Assembly: GCF_018614205.1 (NCBI RefSeq)
Contig: NZ_JAGGOS010000019.1
Span: forward strand, 119,584 to 183,583
Direction of reading: 5' to 3'
Length of the DNA: 64,000 nucleotides
Source of the DNA: Streptomyces sp. ISL-36
GTDB lineage: Bacteria; Actinomycetota; Actinomycetes; Streptomycetales; Streptomycetaceae
Made by a program: the position numbers and the translations under genes. The notes under the pieces are model-generated. The model ran no database searches and was not told where the DNA came from. It was given only the letters and a program-made list of their open reading frames with translations. Positions 16,446 to 24,036 of the stretch are shown here, piece after piece; within the stretch, counting starts at the first letter, position 1, and each line of letters begins with the position of its first letter.

Positions 16446-18036
16446 CCCGGCCGACCGGGTGCTGCGTACAGCTGTCGTCGCCGAGGCGGACTCCATGCTG
16501 CGGGCGCTGGCCGACTGGGTGTCCGTCCCCTCGGTCTCGGCGGAGCCGGCGCACGCCGTCGATGTGACGCGCTCCGCGCGGTGGCTCTGTGCCGCCCTGC
16601 GGCAGGAGGGCTTCCCGATCGTCGAGGAGTGGGAGACGGACGGCTTGCCGGCGGTCTACGGCTGTCGACCCGCTGCGGACCCGGCCGCCCCCACCCTGCT
16701 CGTCTACAGCCACCACGACGTCCACGCCGCCGAGGAGGAGGAGTGGCGGGAGACGGCCCCCTTCACACCGGCCCTGCGCGAGGGCCGGTTGTACGGTCGG
16801 GGCGCGTCCGACGCCAAGGGTCAGATCCTCTGTCACCTGTGGGCCCTGCGCGCCCACCTGGCCGCCCGCACGAGCTCCGGCGCCGGAGCCGGGGTCGGAG
16901 TCGGCGCCGACTCCGACTCCGACCCCGGCTCGGGCTGGGGCTCCGGCTCGGGCCCACACCCCGGCACGGCCCCCGCGGTGACCCTCAAGCTGCTCATCGA
17001 GGGCGAGGAGGAGATCGGTTCCGTCCACCTGGGGGACCTGCTCGCCGAACACGCCGAAGAACTCTCCGCGGACGTGGCGATGGTCTCGGACACCATGCTC
17101 TGGTCGCTGGACGACGCCGCCGTGTGCACCGCTGTCCGTGGCTCCGTCAACGCCCGCCTGGAGATCCGCGGAGCCCACCGGGGCCTGCACAGCGGGGCCG
17201 CCTCCGGCGCCGCGCCCAACGCGCTCAACGAGCTCTGCAGGATCCTCGGCCGGCTCCACGACGACGACGGCCGGATCTCCCTGCCGGGGTTCTACGACGC
17301 GGTACGTGAGCCGTCCCCCGCGGAACGCGCCGAACTCGACGCACTTCCCCCGTTCGACACCGCCGCCTGGACCGCCGAGACCGGCACGTTCGGCACCACG
17401 GGGGAGGACGGCCGCAGCGTCCGGGAGCGCGTCTGGTTCCGGCCCTCCGCCGAGATCAGCAGCCTGGCGGGCGGCGACCCGCAGGGGCCCGTGCGCGGCC
17501 TCATCCCGGCCGCCGCGTCCGCGGAGCTCCTCCTGCGCCTCGTGCCGGACCAACGCGCGGACGACGTGGCCGCCCAGCTCCGCGCCTGGCTCGACCACCA
17601 CATAAGGCCGTGCTTCAGCCACGATCTGCAGGTGTCGTCGACCATCTCCGACCCGTACACCACGCCCTCGGGTCACCCGGCGCTGGAGGCCCTGCGGCGC
17701 TCCATGAGCCGCGCGTTCGGCGGCCCGGCCCGGCGGATGGCGAACGGCGGCGCCGCACCGGCCGCGCAGCTCGCCCGGAGCCTCGACGCACCCGTGCTGT
17801 TCTTCCGTACCGGCCTCATCGACGACCGCTGGCACGGCCCGGACGAGAAGGTGGAGGTCGAGGCGCTCCTGCGGGGCGCGCACACGCTCGCCGCGTTCTA
17901 CCAGGCCCTCGCGGAGCAGCCGGAAGCCCGGCAGCCGGAAGCCCGGCAGTCGGACACCGGCCGGCCGGACGCCGGGCGGGGAGAACCGAGGGAGGCGGAC
18001 CCGGGGCAGGTGGGACCGGGCGCGCGGTCACGGTGA
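16438..18036 (+). CDS. M20-family metallopeptidase / dipeptidase
   Basis: A 532-residue zinc-dependent amidohydrolase of the M20/M25/M40 group. Metal and catalytic residues are visible: 'YSHHDVHA', 'GASDAKGQ', 'EGEEEIGS', with a lid domain after 'GAHRGLHSG'. Members cleave dipeptides, acyl-amino acids or carbamoyl groups in the cytoplasm. Two oddities: an insertion of about 30 residues at roughly 146-178 that is almost only Gly, Ala, Val, Ser, Asp and Pro, encoded by hexamer-like GGAGTC/GACTCC DNA, and a C-terminal tail with repeated QPEARQ units. GTG at 16438 overlaps the preceding gene. Confidence 0.87.
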   Translation: MSDPADRVLRTAVVAEADSMLRALADWVSVPSVSAEPAHAVDVTRSARWLCAALRQEGFPIVEEWETDGLPAVYGCRPAADPAAPTLLVYSHHDVHAAEEEEWRETAPFTPALREGRLYGRGASDAKGQILCHLWALRAHLAARTSSGAGAGVGVGADSDSDPGSGWGSGSGPHPGTAPAVTLKLLIEGEEEIGSVHLGDLLAEHAEELSADVAMVSDTMLWSLDDAAVCTAVRGSVNARLEIRGAHRGLHSGAASGAAPNALNELCRILGRLHDDDGRISLPGFYDAVREPSPAERAELDALPPFDTAAWTAETGTFGTTGEDGRSVRERVWFRPSAEISSLAGGDPQGPVRGLIPAAASAELLLRLVPDQRADDVAAQLRAWLDHHIRPCFSHDLQVSSTISDPYTTPSGHPALEALRRSMSRAFGGPARRMANGGAAPAAQLARSLDAPVLFFRTGLIDDRWHGPDEKVEVEALLRGAHTLAAFYQALAEQPEARQPEARQSDTGRPDAGRGEPREADPGQVGPGARSR

Positions 18037-18085
18037 GCGGGGCGGTCACGGGGGCGGCCGGGCGGTCACGGCGGTCGCCGGCAGG

Positions 18086-19393
18086 TCACGGTGACGGGGG
18101 AAGGAAGCCCAGGGCCACGGCCAGCCGCGCTTCCTGCTCCTCCACGCCTTCGGCGTGTTCGCCGATCACCGCGTAACGCCAGGAATGCCCGTCCGGCGGC
18201 ACATCCGCGTACAGGACGACGCCCTCGCCCCGCGCGGGATCGAAGGCGAGGTCGTACGCCGAGAGCCGGTGCAGGGCCTCCTCGAAGCCGAAGCGCCGCC
18301 GGGCCCGCCGCCTCGCGACCGACCACGCCCGGTCCGACCGGCCCGACAGGGCGCTGAGCCGGTCGACCATCGCCTGGACCGTGGTGGTGGCGGTGCGCCG
18401 GACGTTGCTCTCGCCGGCCAGCAGCGCGCCGTCCGTGGTGACCAGCGCGTCCACCCCGAGCGGACCGGCGTAGCCGTGCCGTGCCAGATGGTTCCCCAGC
18501 GCGACCCCCCACCGGTCCAGCTCCTCGGACACCGGCGGTGAGGCGGGCGGAAGCGGAGAGACATAACCGGTGAACGACCCCCGTGCCGTCCTCATCACGC
18601 CGCTGTACAGGGGGCGCGTCCCCGTCGCCGACACCTCCAGCTGGACGCTCACCGACGCGGCCACGTCCACGCACTGCTCGACCACCCACGTACCGTCCGG
18701 GCCGCCCACCGCTTCCAGGCCCTGCTGCGTCCAGGTGGGGTCGTTGCGTGAGACGAAGCGCAGCCCGTGGCCGCCCGCCGACCGGTCGGGCTTCACGACG
18801 ACCCGCTCGTACGTCTCCAGAAGCTCACGCACCGTCTCGTGGACCTCACCGCGTCGGCACACCCGGCCGACGGGCAGCCGCATGCCCAGCTCGGCGGCCA
18901 CCTCGCGGAAGCCGGCCTTGGTGTTGAGCCGTCGGGTGACCTCCAGGGCGGCCGCCGCGGCATCGACCGTGGGGAAGGGACGGACGGTGATGCCGAGGTC
19001 CCGGGCGAAGGAGACCGCGGACGCGTCGAGCGCGGTGGGCAGCAGTGCGCTGCCGCGCTCGCCGGCCAGGGTCCGCAGCCGCTCGGCGAGGCCCGCCGCG
19101 CGCAGCGCCTGCCCCATCGGTACGGCGCCCGTGGAAGCCGGCCCGTCGGCAGCGACCGGCGGCACTTCCACGACCGTCACCTCGTCGGTCGGCACCCGCG
19201 TCAGGCCGCACGCGTACCGCAGGAACTCCTCGCTGAGCGGTACGGGCGTCACGAGCACGTCGCCGGGCCGCAGCAGCCACGCCTTGCGCGGCGCCTGCTC
19301 CGCCCACTCCGCCAGTGCCCCGCTCTCCTCCAGATCTACCGCCAGGTCGGAGACGAAGTTCGCGAAGATGACCAGGGGCCCGGCCTCATCCAC
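18086..19393 (-). CDS. ATP-grasp peptide ligase, PGM1-like
   Basis: A 435-residue ATP-grasp enzyme with an N-terminal preATP-grasp domain ('LVIFANFVSDLAVDLEESG'), an ATP-binding core ('VVVKPDRSAGGHGLRF', metal/active site 'GESNVRRTATTT') and a PGM1_C-like C-terminus ('RFGFEEALHRLSAYDLAFD'). The family is named from the pheganomycin ligase PGM1, which joins a non-proteinogenic N-terminal acid to ribosomally made peptides. The GTG at 19393 was chosen: GAGAGGGG lies about ten bases upstream and the domain begins there; the in-frame extension further upstream is Arg-rich and not protein-like. It is divergent from a small acidic protein gene. Confidence 0.82.
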   Translation of the reverse strand: MDEAGPLVIFANFVSDLAVDLEESGALAEWAEQAPRKAWLLRPGDVLVTPVPLSEEFLRYACGLTRVPTDEVTVVEVPPVAADGPASTGAVPMGQALRAAGLAERLRTLAGERGSALLPTALDASAVSFARDLGITVRPFPTVDAAAAALEVTRRLNTKAGFREVAAELGMRLPVGRVCRRGEVHETVRELLETYERVVVKPDRSAGGHGLRFVSRNDPTWTQQGLEAVGGPDGTWVVEQCVDVAASVSVQLEVSATGTRPLYSGVMRTARGSFTGYVSPLPPASPPVSEELDRWGVALGNHLARHGYAGPLGVDALVTTDGALLAGESNVRRTATTTVQAMVDRLSALSGRSDRAWSVARRRARRRFGFEEALHRLSAYDLAFDPARGEGVVLYADVPPDGHSWRYAVIGEHAEGVEEQEARLAVALGFLPPSP

Positions 19394-19584
19394 CGCTTGT
19401 GCCCCTCTCGATTCCGCCCTCGGGGACTCTTGCCTCCTGCGGCTGCCCCTCCCCACGACCGGCGAAACAGAAGTACGGCCGTACGGGCGCCCGGTGTCGC
19501 GCGTCCGAGGACGCAGCCGGCTCCGCGTCGTACTGACACCGCCGATCGGCGGCCGGAATGCGCGGCCGAGGCCCGGCGTACTCA

Positions 19585-19590
19585 TAGGCT
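19585..19590 (+). promoter_or_regulatory. -10 box for a leaderless transcript
   Basis: TAGGCT ends six bases before the GTG at 19597 and no ribosome-binding site is present. This supports GTG 19597 as the true start of the small acidic protein. A convincing -35 was not found. Confidence 0.5.
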
Positions 19591-19596
19591 CGTCGT

Positions 19597-19917
19597 GTGA
19601 CCGAGAACGAGATCAAGCTCAAGGCCATTGCCGCGCTCACGGGACTGCGCGGAGGGGTGGAGGAGAGTCTCGTCTCCACCCTGCTCGGTGAGGTGATCCC
19701 GGGCCAGTTCATGGTGCCCGTCGGGGCCGGCCCCGAAGAGGTCGGCATGGCGGTGCTGAGCCAGCTCTCCGATCCGCTGAGCGCGCTCGTCAATGGCTTC
19801 ATCGTCGCCTTCGAGGCGGTCGCCGACGCCTACGACGAGACCGGATCCGGGCCGCGCACCGAACTGATCCTGCAGGAGCTGGCCCTCAGCCTGGCCCGGG
19901 ACGACTCGGAGGAGTGA
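19597..19917 (+). CDS. small acidic protein of unknown function
   Basis: A 106-residue protein, starting VTENEIKLKAIAAL and ending in the acidic tail DDSEE. It has a hydrophobic middle ('MVPVGAGPEEVGMAVLSQL') but no signal peptide or membrane segment. I do not recognise a family. Its gene is divergent from the PGM1-like ligase across a 203-bp gap. PGM1-type ligases act with small ribosomal peptides, so it is a candidate partner or substrate, but nothing in the sequence shows a leader/core boundary. It could equally be an unrelated cytosolic protein. Confidence 0.72.
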   Translation: MTENEIKLKAIAALTGLRGGVEESLVSTLLGEVIPGQFMVPVGAGPEEVGMAVLSQLSDPLSALVNGFIVAFEAVADAYDETGSGPRTELILQELALSLARDDSEE

Positions 19918-20316
19918 TCAGGTGTACTGCTGCGGGCGGCCGAAGAGCAGGTCGTACCCGGCGGGCAACTGGAGAAGGACCCGACGCAGGAGGTCGTCTC
20001 CCGCGCAGTCCGCGACCACGCTGAGGACGGCGCTGACGTCCCACTTCGCGGTCTCCTCCGTCGCTCCGTCGATCCACGCGGCGGTCGCCCGCACGAATCG
20101 CTCCGGGTCGAGCGGTTCGGTGGCCTGCAACGGGTTGAGGAGGATCAGAGCGAAGGTCTCGGGGAGCCGGGCGGCCAGTTCGGCGCGGTCCGCACCGACG
20201 AGGTGCGCGCCCAGCAGGGCGAGGACCGTGCGAGCGGCGCGCTCCGCCTCGTGTTCCGAGGCGTAGTCGCCGCGCTCCTGGACGGCCTTGAGGAATACGT
20301 CCCATTGCATGCCCAT
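19918..20316 (-). CDS. DUF2267 protein
   Basis: A 132-residue protein with the DUF2267 pattern: 'MQWDVFLKAVQERGDYAS', 'AERAARTVLALLGAHL', 'LAARLPETFALILL'. The family is common in actinobacteria beside heat-shock and stress genes and is of unknown function. ATG 20316 has AAGGGA eight bases upstream; ATG 20310 is almost as good, and 20337 is unlikely. The stop abuts the end of the acidic protein gene. It follows hsp18 on the same strand by about 110 bp and may be co-expressed with it. Confidence 0.8.
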   Translation of the reverse strand: MGMQWDVFLKAVQERGDYASEHEAERAARTVLALLGAHLVGADRAELAARLPETFALILLNPLQATEPLDPERFVRATAAWIDGATEETAKWDVSAVLSVVADCAGDDLLRRVLLQLPAGYDLLFGRPQQYT

Positions 20317-20424
20317 CGGAAAGTCCCTTGCTGGCACGGCGGTGGTCGGGGGGAGGGGGAGCGGGAGGGCGGGGTGAGCAGGGGCCGGCGCGCCCCGCCC
20401 TCCACTGCTCCGTGACGGTTCGAC

Positions 20425-20859
20425 TCAGTCGCTGATCTGCTTGCGTTCGCTTCCGGCGCCGACGCTCACCCTGCGCGGCTTGGCACGCTCGGCGATCGGG
20501 ATGCGCAGGGTCAGAACTCCTGCGTCGTATTCCGCCTCGATGTGCTCGGTGTCGAGGGTGTCGGCCAGCATCACCTGCCGGGAGAAGACCCCCAGCGGCC
20601 GCTCGGACAGCTCCACCTGGACGTCGTCGCCCTTCGCGGACGGCCGCCGCTCCGCCTTCACGGTGAGCATGGTGCGCTCGACGTCGATGTTGATCGCGTC
20701 CGCCGAGACCCCGGGCAGGTCCAGGGCGATCACGTACACATCTCCGTCGCGGTAGGCGTCCATCGGCATCGCGGACGGCCTCGACCAGGTCCCCGTCGTG
20801 CCGAGGAGCTGCTGGGTGAGTCGGTCGAGTTCGCGGAACGGATCGGTGCGCATCAGCAT
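20425..20859 (-). CDS. hsp18: small heat-shock protein Hsp18
   Basis: A 144-residue Hsp20 chaperone that holds unfolding proteins. The alpha-crystallin domain runs from about residue 35 to 128 ('YVIALDLPGVSADAINIDVE', then 'GVLTLRIPIAERAKP'). GGAGG precedes the ATG at 20859. The gene is divergent from rheA, and the shared gap carries an operator of the RheA type, so expression should be repressed by RheA at normal temperature and released on heating, as described for S. albus. Confidence 0.93.
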   Translation of the reverse strand: MLMRTDPFRELDRLTQQLLGTTGTWSRPSAMPMDAYRDGDVYVIALDLPGVSADAINIDVERTMLTVKAERRPSAKGDDVQVELSERPLGVFSRQVMLADTLDTEHIEAEYDAGVLTLRIPIAERAKPRRVSVGAGSERKQISD

Positions 20860-20941
20860 CTCGGAACACCTCCGGCGATCAAGTCCGGCGCCCGGGCGGA
20901 GCCGCCCGGGCGCTGCGCTTCACCTACTCATTCTTGTAACA

Positions 20942-20960
20942 TGTCGTCCAAACGATGACA
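20942..20960. promoter_or_regulatory. RheA operator (TGTCGTC-N5-GATGACA)
   Basis: TGTCGTC, five bases, GATGACA differs by one base from TGTCATC-N5-GATGACA, which from memory is the RheA site upstream of S. albus hsp18. It lies between hsp18 and rheA, 83 and 41 bp from their starts. ACATGTC also occurs at 20940 and 20967 on either side of the arms. Confidence 0.82.
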
Positions 20961-21000
20961 AGAGGACATGTCATTGAACGGGTGACGCGAGGAGGCGAAG

Positions 21001-21684
21001 GTGACCCCCGTCGAAGAGCCAGGACAGCCGAGCGGCCCGACCTCCTTCATCGCCGCCATGGCGGCGCTCCGCACGATCGACGAAGCGGTACGCGGCGCCC
21101 GCGCCGGCTCCGACGGCGAGGGCGGCGGTGGCGGACGGGAGTCGGACGGCGCCCTGCCCGAGCAGGCCCTCGCCGCGCTTCTGCTGCTGCGCCATGTGCG
21201 CGATCAGCTCGCCGGCTGGGAGTCCGGCCTCATCGAGACAGCGCGCGCGGCCGGCGCCAGCTGGGCCGACCTCGCCGAACCGCTCGGCGTCGCGAGCCGC
21301 CAGGCAGCCGAGCGCCGCTACCTGCGGCTCCGCCCCGGGGCCGCGGGCACCACGGGCGAACAACGCGTCCAGGCCACCCGGGACCGCCGCGCGGCACACC
21401 GCACCGTCGCGGCGTGGGCCCGCCACAACGCCGCCGACCTGCGCCGGCTCGCGGGCCAGATCACAGCCCTGCCCGACCTCCCCGTCGAAGCCGGTATCCC
21501 GATCGACGACCTCAACCGAGCCCTGGCCGAGGACGACGCCGCCCACCTCGTCCGTCCCCTCACCGCCACCACCGCCCACCTGCGGGGGCGGCACCCGGAA
21601 CTGGCCGCCCGCATCGAGGACCTCACCCGGCAGACGGAACGCCTGAGCCGGAAAAGCACCGAACAGCGCCGCAGCTCCCCCTGA
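21001..21684 (+). CDS. rheA: RheA, thermosensing repressor of hsp18
   Basis: A 227-residue regulator; the length matches RheA of S. albus. A helix-turn-helix is visible at about residues 85-105 ('ASWADLAEPLGVASRQAAER'), preceded by a Leu-rich helical domain and followed by a basic, helical C-terminus. RheA is described as a protein thermometer that changes conformation reversibly with heat. GTG at 21001 has GGAGG close upstream. The start is divergent from hsp18 with the operator between them. Confidence 0.83.
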   Translation: MTPVEEPGQPSGPTSFIAAMAALRTIDEAVRGARAGSDGEGGGGGRESDGALPEQALAALLLLRHVRDQLAGWESGLIETARAAGASWADLAEPLGVASRQAAERRYLRLRPGAAGTTGEQRVQATRDRRAAHRTVAAWARHNAADLRRLAGQITALPDLPVEAGIPIDDLNRALAEDDAAHLVRPLTATTAHLRGRHPELAARIEDLTRQTERLSRKSTEQRRSSP

Positions 21685-21742
21685 GCCGGCGCCGGTCCGG
21701 GCGGGCGACGTTCGTGGCGTCGAGGCCCGCGAACACACGTCC

Positions 21743-21767
21743 GTTTCGTCCTGTTCCGAACGGGCAG
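21743..21767 (+). promoter_or_regulatory. possible SigB-type promoter
   Basis: GTTT at 21743 and GGGCAG at 21762 are 15 bp apart, close to the stress sigma factor SigB consensus GNNT-N14-16-GGGTAY with two mismatches in the -10. It precedes the membrane protein at 21816 inside a stress cluster. Confidence 0.35.
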
Positions 21768-21815
21768 CAGCGCCGCAGACAGACGTACCCGAAACCGACC
21801 GAGGGGGCCGCCCCG

Positions 21816-22373
21816 ATGTCAACAGGGACGCTACTGGCCATCATCATCCCGGTTGTGGTGGTGATCGCCCTGATCGTCTTGGCCATGGTGGTCGTACGGC
21901 GGCGACGCCGCCTCCGGGAGCGCTTCGGGCCGGAGTACGAGCGGACCGTCGAGGACGCCGGAAGCCGCAGGGCCGCCGAGCGCGATCTCGCCGAACGCGA
22001 GAAGCGCCACGATTCTCTCGAGCTGCGGCCGTTGGAGGACACCGAACGAGACAGGTACGCCCGGGAGTGGAACGGCGTCCAGGAGGAGTTCGTCGACCGT
22101 CCCGAGGACGCGGTGCACGACGCCGACCGGCTCGTGACCGCCCTCATGCAGGCACGCGGTTATCCCACCGAGGACTTCGACCAGCAGGTGCGGGACCTCT
22201 CCGTCGAGCACGGCCGAACGTTGGAGCACTACCGGGCGGCTCACGAGATCAACTCGCTCAGCACACGCCGGCAGGCGACCACCGAGCAGCTGCGCGGGGC
22301 CATGGTGCACTACCGGGCCCTCTTCGACGAACTGCTCTCCGACGGCCGCCGGTCCGGCCCGGCCAGGGCCTGA
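21816..22373 (+). CDS. single-pass membrane protein with a stress-cluster domain
   Basis: A 185-residue protein with one N-terminal membrane helix ('LLAIIIPVVVVIALIVLAMVVV', split here by position 6-27) followed by an Arg-rich stop-transfer patch and a cytosolic helical part. Residues about 85-180 contain a domain ('REWNGVQEEFVDRPEDAVHDA') that is repeated in the next gene. GAGGGGG precedes the ATG. Similar proteins are common in Streptomyces without assigned function; the location beside hsp18/rheA and a GlsB-type gene suggests an envelope or general stress role. Confidence 0.8.
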   Translation: MSTGTLLAIIIPVVVVIALIVLAMVVVRRRRRLRERFGPEYERTVEDAGSRRAAERDLAEREKRHDSLELRPLEDTERDRYAREWNGVQEEFVDRPEDAVHDADRLVTALMQARGYPTEDFDQQVRDLSVEHGRTLEHYRAAHEINSLSTRRQATTEQLRGAMVHYRALFDELLSDGRRSGPARA

Positions 22374-22414
22374 TCCGTCCGCGGGAGCGTACGGCAGGCG
22401 TACGAGGAGACGTC

Positions 22415-22951
22415 ATGCAGCACAACGACATACCGGACCGCCCACCCGACGACAGCGGTCTGACCACCGAGGACATCGCCGGCTTCGGAGCACAGGAGAC
22501 GGGCGGCGGAGAAGGACCGGCGACGCCCATGTACCCGGGAGAGGCGACGGCGACGGAAGCAGGAGCGACGGAGACGGAGGAGACGCCGCAGGAGTCCCTG
22601 GAGGAGCCCCCGGGTGAGGACACCGCGGGCGGCGCTCAGCGGACGGAGGGCGACCAGGACGCCGGCCAGGACACGGAGGAGGTCCCGGAACTGCTGTCGG
22701 CGGATGACGTGGAGTCCTTCCGTACCCGCTGGCAACAGATCCAGAACCAGTTCGTGGACGATCCACGGGAGGCCGTCCACGCGGCCGACGGCTTGGTGGC
22801 CGACGTCATGCGGACCCTGGCCGAGACCTTCGCCGACCACAAGAAGGGTCTGGAAGGCCAGTGGAACCAGGGCGGCGAGGTCGATACGGAGAGCCTCCGG
22901 ATGGCCTTGCGCCAGTACCGGTCGTTCTTCAACCGCCTGCTGACGAAGTGA
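22415..22951 (+). CDS. acidic protein sharing a domain with the upstream membrane protein
   Basis: A 178-residue protein. Residues 1-95 are disordered, rich in Glu, Thr and Gly. Residues about 98-178 carry the same domain as the upstream gene: 'RWQQIQNQFVDDPREAVHAADG' aligns with WNGVQEEFVDRPEDAVHDADR there, and both end in a helix of the form YR.LF..LL. No membrane segment is present. The 41-bp gap and shared domain indicate an operon that arose by partial duplication. A strong terminator follows. Function unknown. Confidence 0.8.
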   Translation: MQHNDIPDRPPDDSGLTTEDIAGFGAQETGGGEGPATPMYPGEATATEAGATETEETPQESLEEPPGEDTAGGAQRTEGDQDAGQDTEEVPELLSADDVESFRTRWQQIQNQFVDDPREAVHAADGLVADVMRTLAETFADHKKGLEGQWNQGGEVDTESLRMALRQYRSFFNRLLTK

Positions 22952-22985
22952 GGCTCGGCTCGCGGGCCGGTGCTCTCGAACGCAA

Positions 22986-23020
22986 AGACCGGAGCGGGTC
23001 CTGTCGGCCCGCTCCGGTCT
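22986..23020. terminator. bidirectional hairpin terminator
   Basis: AGACCGGAGCGGG (22986-22998) pairs perfectly with CCCGCTCCGGTCT (23008-23020) over a nine-base loop, between two converging genes. Confidence 0.88.
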
Positions 23021-23033
23021 CTGCCCGGCTGCG

Positions 23034-23309
23034 TCAGTGGCTGTGGCGTGCGCGTCCTCCGGTGAAGATCCGGTAGGCGGCGAGCAGGATCATCGACCCG
23101 ATGATCGCCGCGATCCACGTGGAGAGCTCGAAGAATCCGTCGAGGGAGTCGACGCCGAAGAGCACCTTGCCCAGCCACCCTCCGAGCAGGCCTCCCGCGA
23201 TGCCGATCAGCATGGTGATGACGAGCCCGCCCGGGTCCCGGCCCGGCATGAGTGCCTTCGCGATCAAGCCGGCCAGCAGTCCGATGACGATCCAGGCGAT
23301 GATGCCCAT
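23034..23309 (-). CDS. GlsB/YeaQ/YmgE-family membrane protein
   Basis: A 91-residue inner-membrane protein with three hydrophobic helices and the glycine-rich pattern of the transglycosylase-associated family ('IIAWIVIGLLAGLIAKALMPG', written here from residue 3, 'IGIAGGLLGGWLGKVLFG'). These small proteins are induced by general stress in many bacteria; their molecular role is unknown. GGAGG lies ahead of the ATG. It closes the stress cluster, in convergent orientation to the preceding operon. Confidence 0.92.
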   Translation of the reverse strand: MGIIAWIVIGLLAGLIAKALMPGRDPGGLVITMLIGIAGGLLGGWLGKVLFGVDSLDGFFELSTWIAAIIGSMILLAAYRIFTGGRARHSH

Positions 23310-23386
23310 GGTGGTCCTCCTTCTCGGCTGAGCGTGCTGTGGCTTCTCCTCCTTCGCCTACGCGCCGCGGCCGATTTCAAACGCCC

Positions 23387-23902
23387 CTAGACGCCGGTCC
23401 GCCCGTCGAGGAGTTCACGCACGATGTCGAGGTGACCGTTGTGGCGGGAGGTCTCCTCGATGAGGTGGAGGATGATCCAGCGCAGATCCACGTGACGGCC
23501 GTCCCGGACGGGGCGGCTCGCCTTCGTGTCCAGGTCGTGCTCGGACAGCAGGCCGCGGTAGCGGGCGCTCTGCTCCTCGTACTCGGCGAGAAGACGGGGC
23601 AGCGGGATGTCCAGAGCCTGCCGCATCTCCGGGTCGGGATCCTCGTCGGACACCTCGGTGAGCGGGCCCGCGGGCTCCTCACCCAGGAACACCACCTGGA
23701 GCCAGTGGTGTTCGACCCACCGGAGGTGGCTGATCAGGCCGCACACCGTCATCAGCGGCGAAAGAGGCAACGGCGCCCTGCGGGCGTCCTCCGAGGACAG
23801 TCCCTCGCACTTGGCCCGTGCCGTGTCCCGCGCGTAGTCGAGGAAGGTGGTCAGCTGCGTGTACTCGTCCCACGAGGGAGGAGTATCGGTTCGTCGTGTC
23901 AT
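23387..23902 (-). CDS. DinB-family protein
   Basis: A 171-residue four-helix-bundle protein of the DinB/DUF664 group. Metal-ligand histidines appear in 'LISHLRWVEHHWLQ' and 'LIEETSRHNGHLDIV'. Members include thiol transferases (mycothiol or bacillithiol S-transferases), so a mycothiol-dependent detoxification role is possible in this actinomycete. ATG 23902 starts the domain; the upstream in-frame extension is not conserved-looking. Confidence 0.87.
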   Translation of the reverse strand: MTRRTDTPPSWDEYTQLTTFLDYARDTARAKCEGLSSEDARRAPLPLSPLMTVCGLISHLRWVEHHWLQVVFLGEEPAGPLTEVSDEDPDPEMRQALDIPLPRLLAEYEEQSARYRGLLSEHDLDTKASRPVRDGRHVDLRWIILHLIEETSRHNGHLDIVRELLDGRTGV

Positions 23903-24036
23903 CGCCGGGCAGCCTCCCGCACCCTCCGGCGCGGTGTCGAGCGAATTCCGCCCAGGCGAGGCGGCAGCGCCCCGTCGCCGCTCCCGCACCCGGGGGCGTT
24001 GGCGGGCAGGGCCGGTTCACGGCACAATCCCCGACC

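Noticed and set aside
12483..16496. 1337-codon open frame on the minus strand
   Set aside because: It is antisense to the secreted hydrolase and NmrA genes, has Gly/Arg/Ala-rich low-quality composition and no family motifs; such frames arise in GC-rich DNA.
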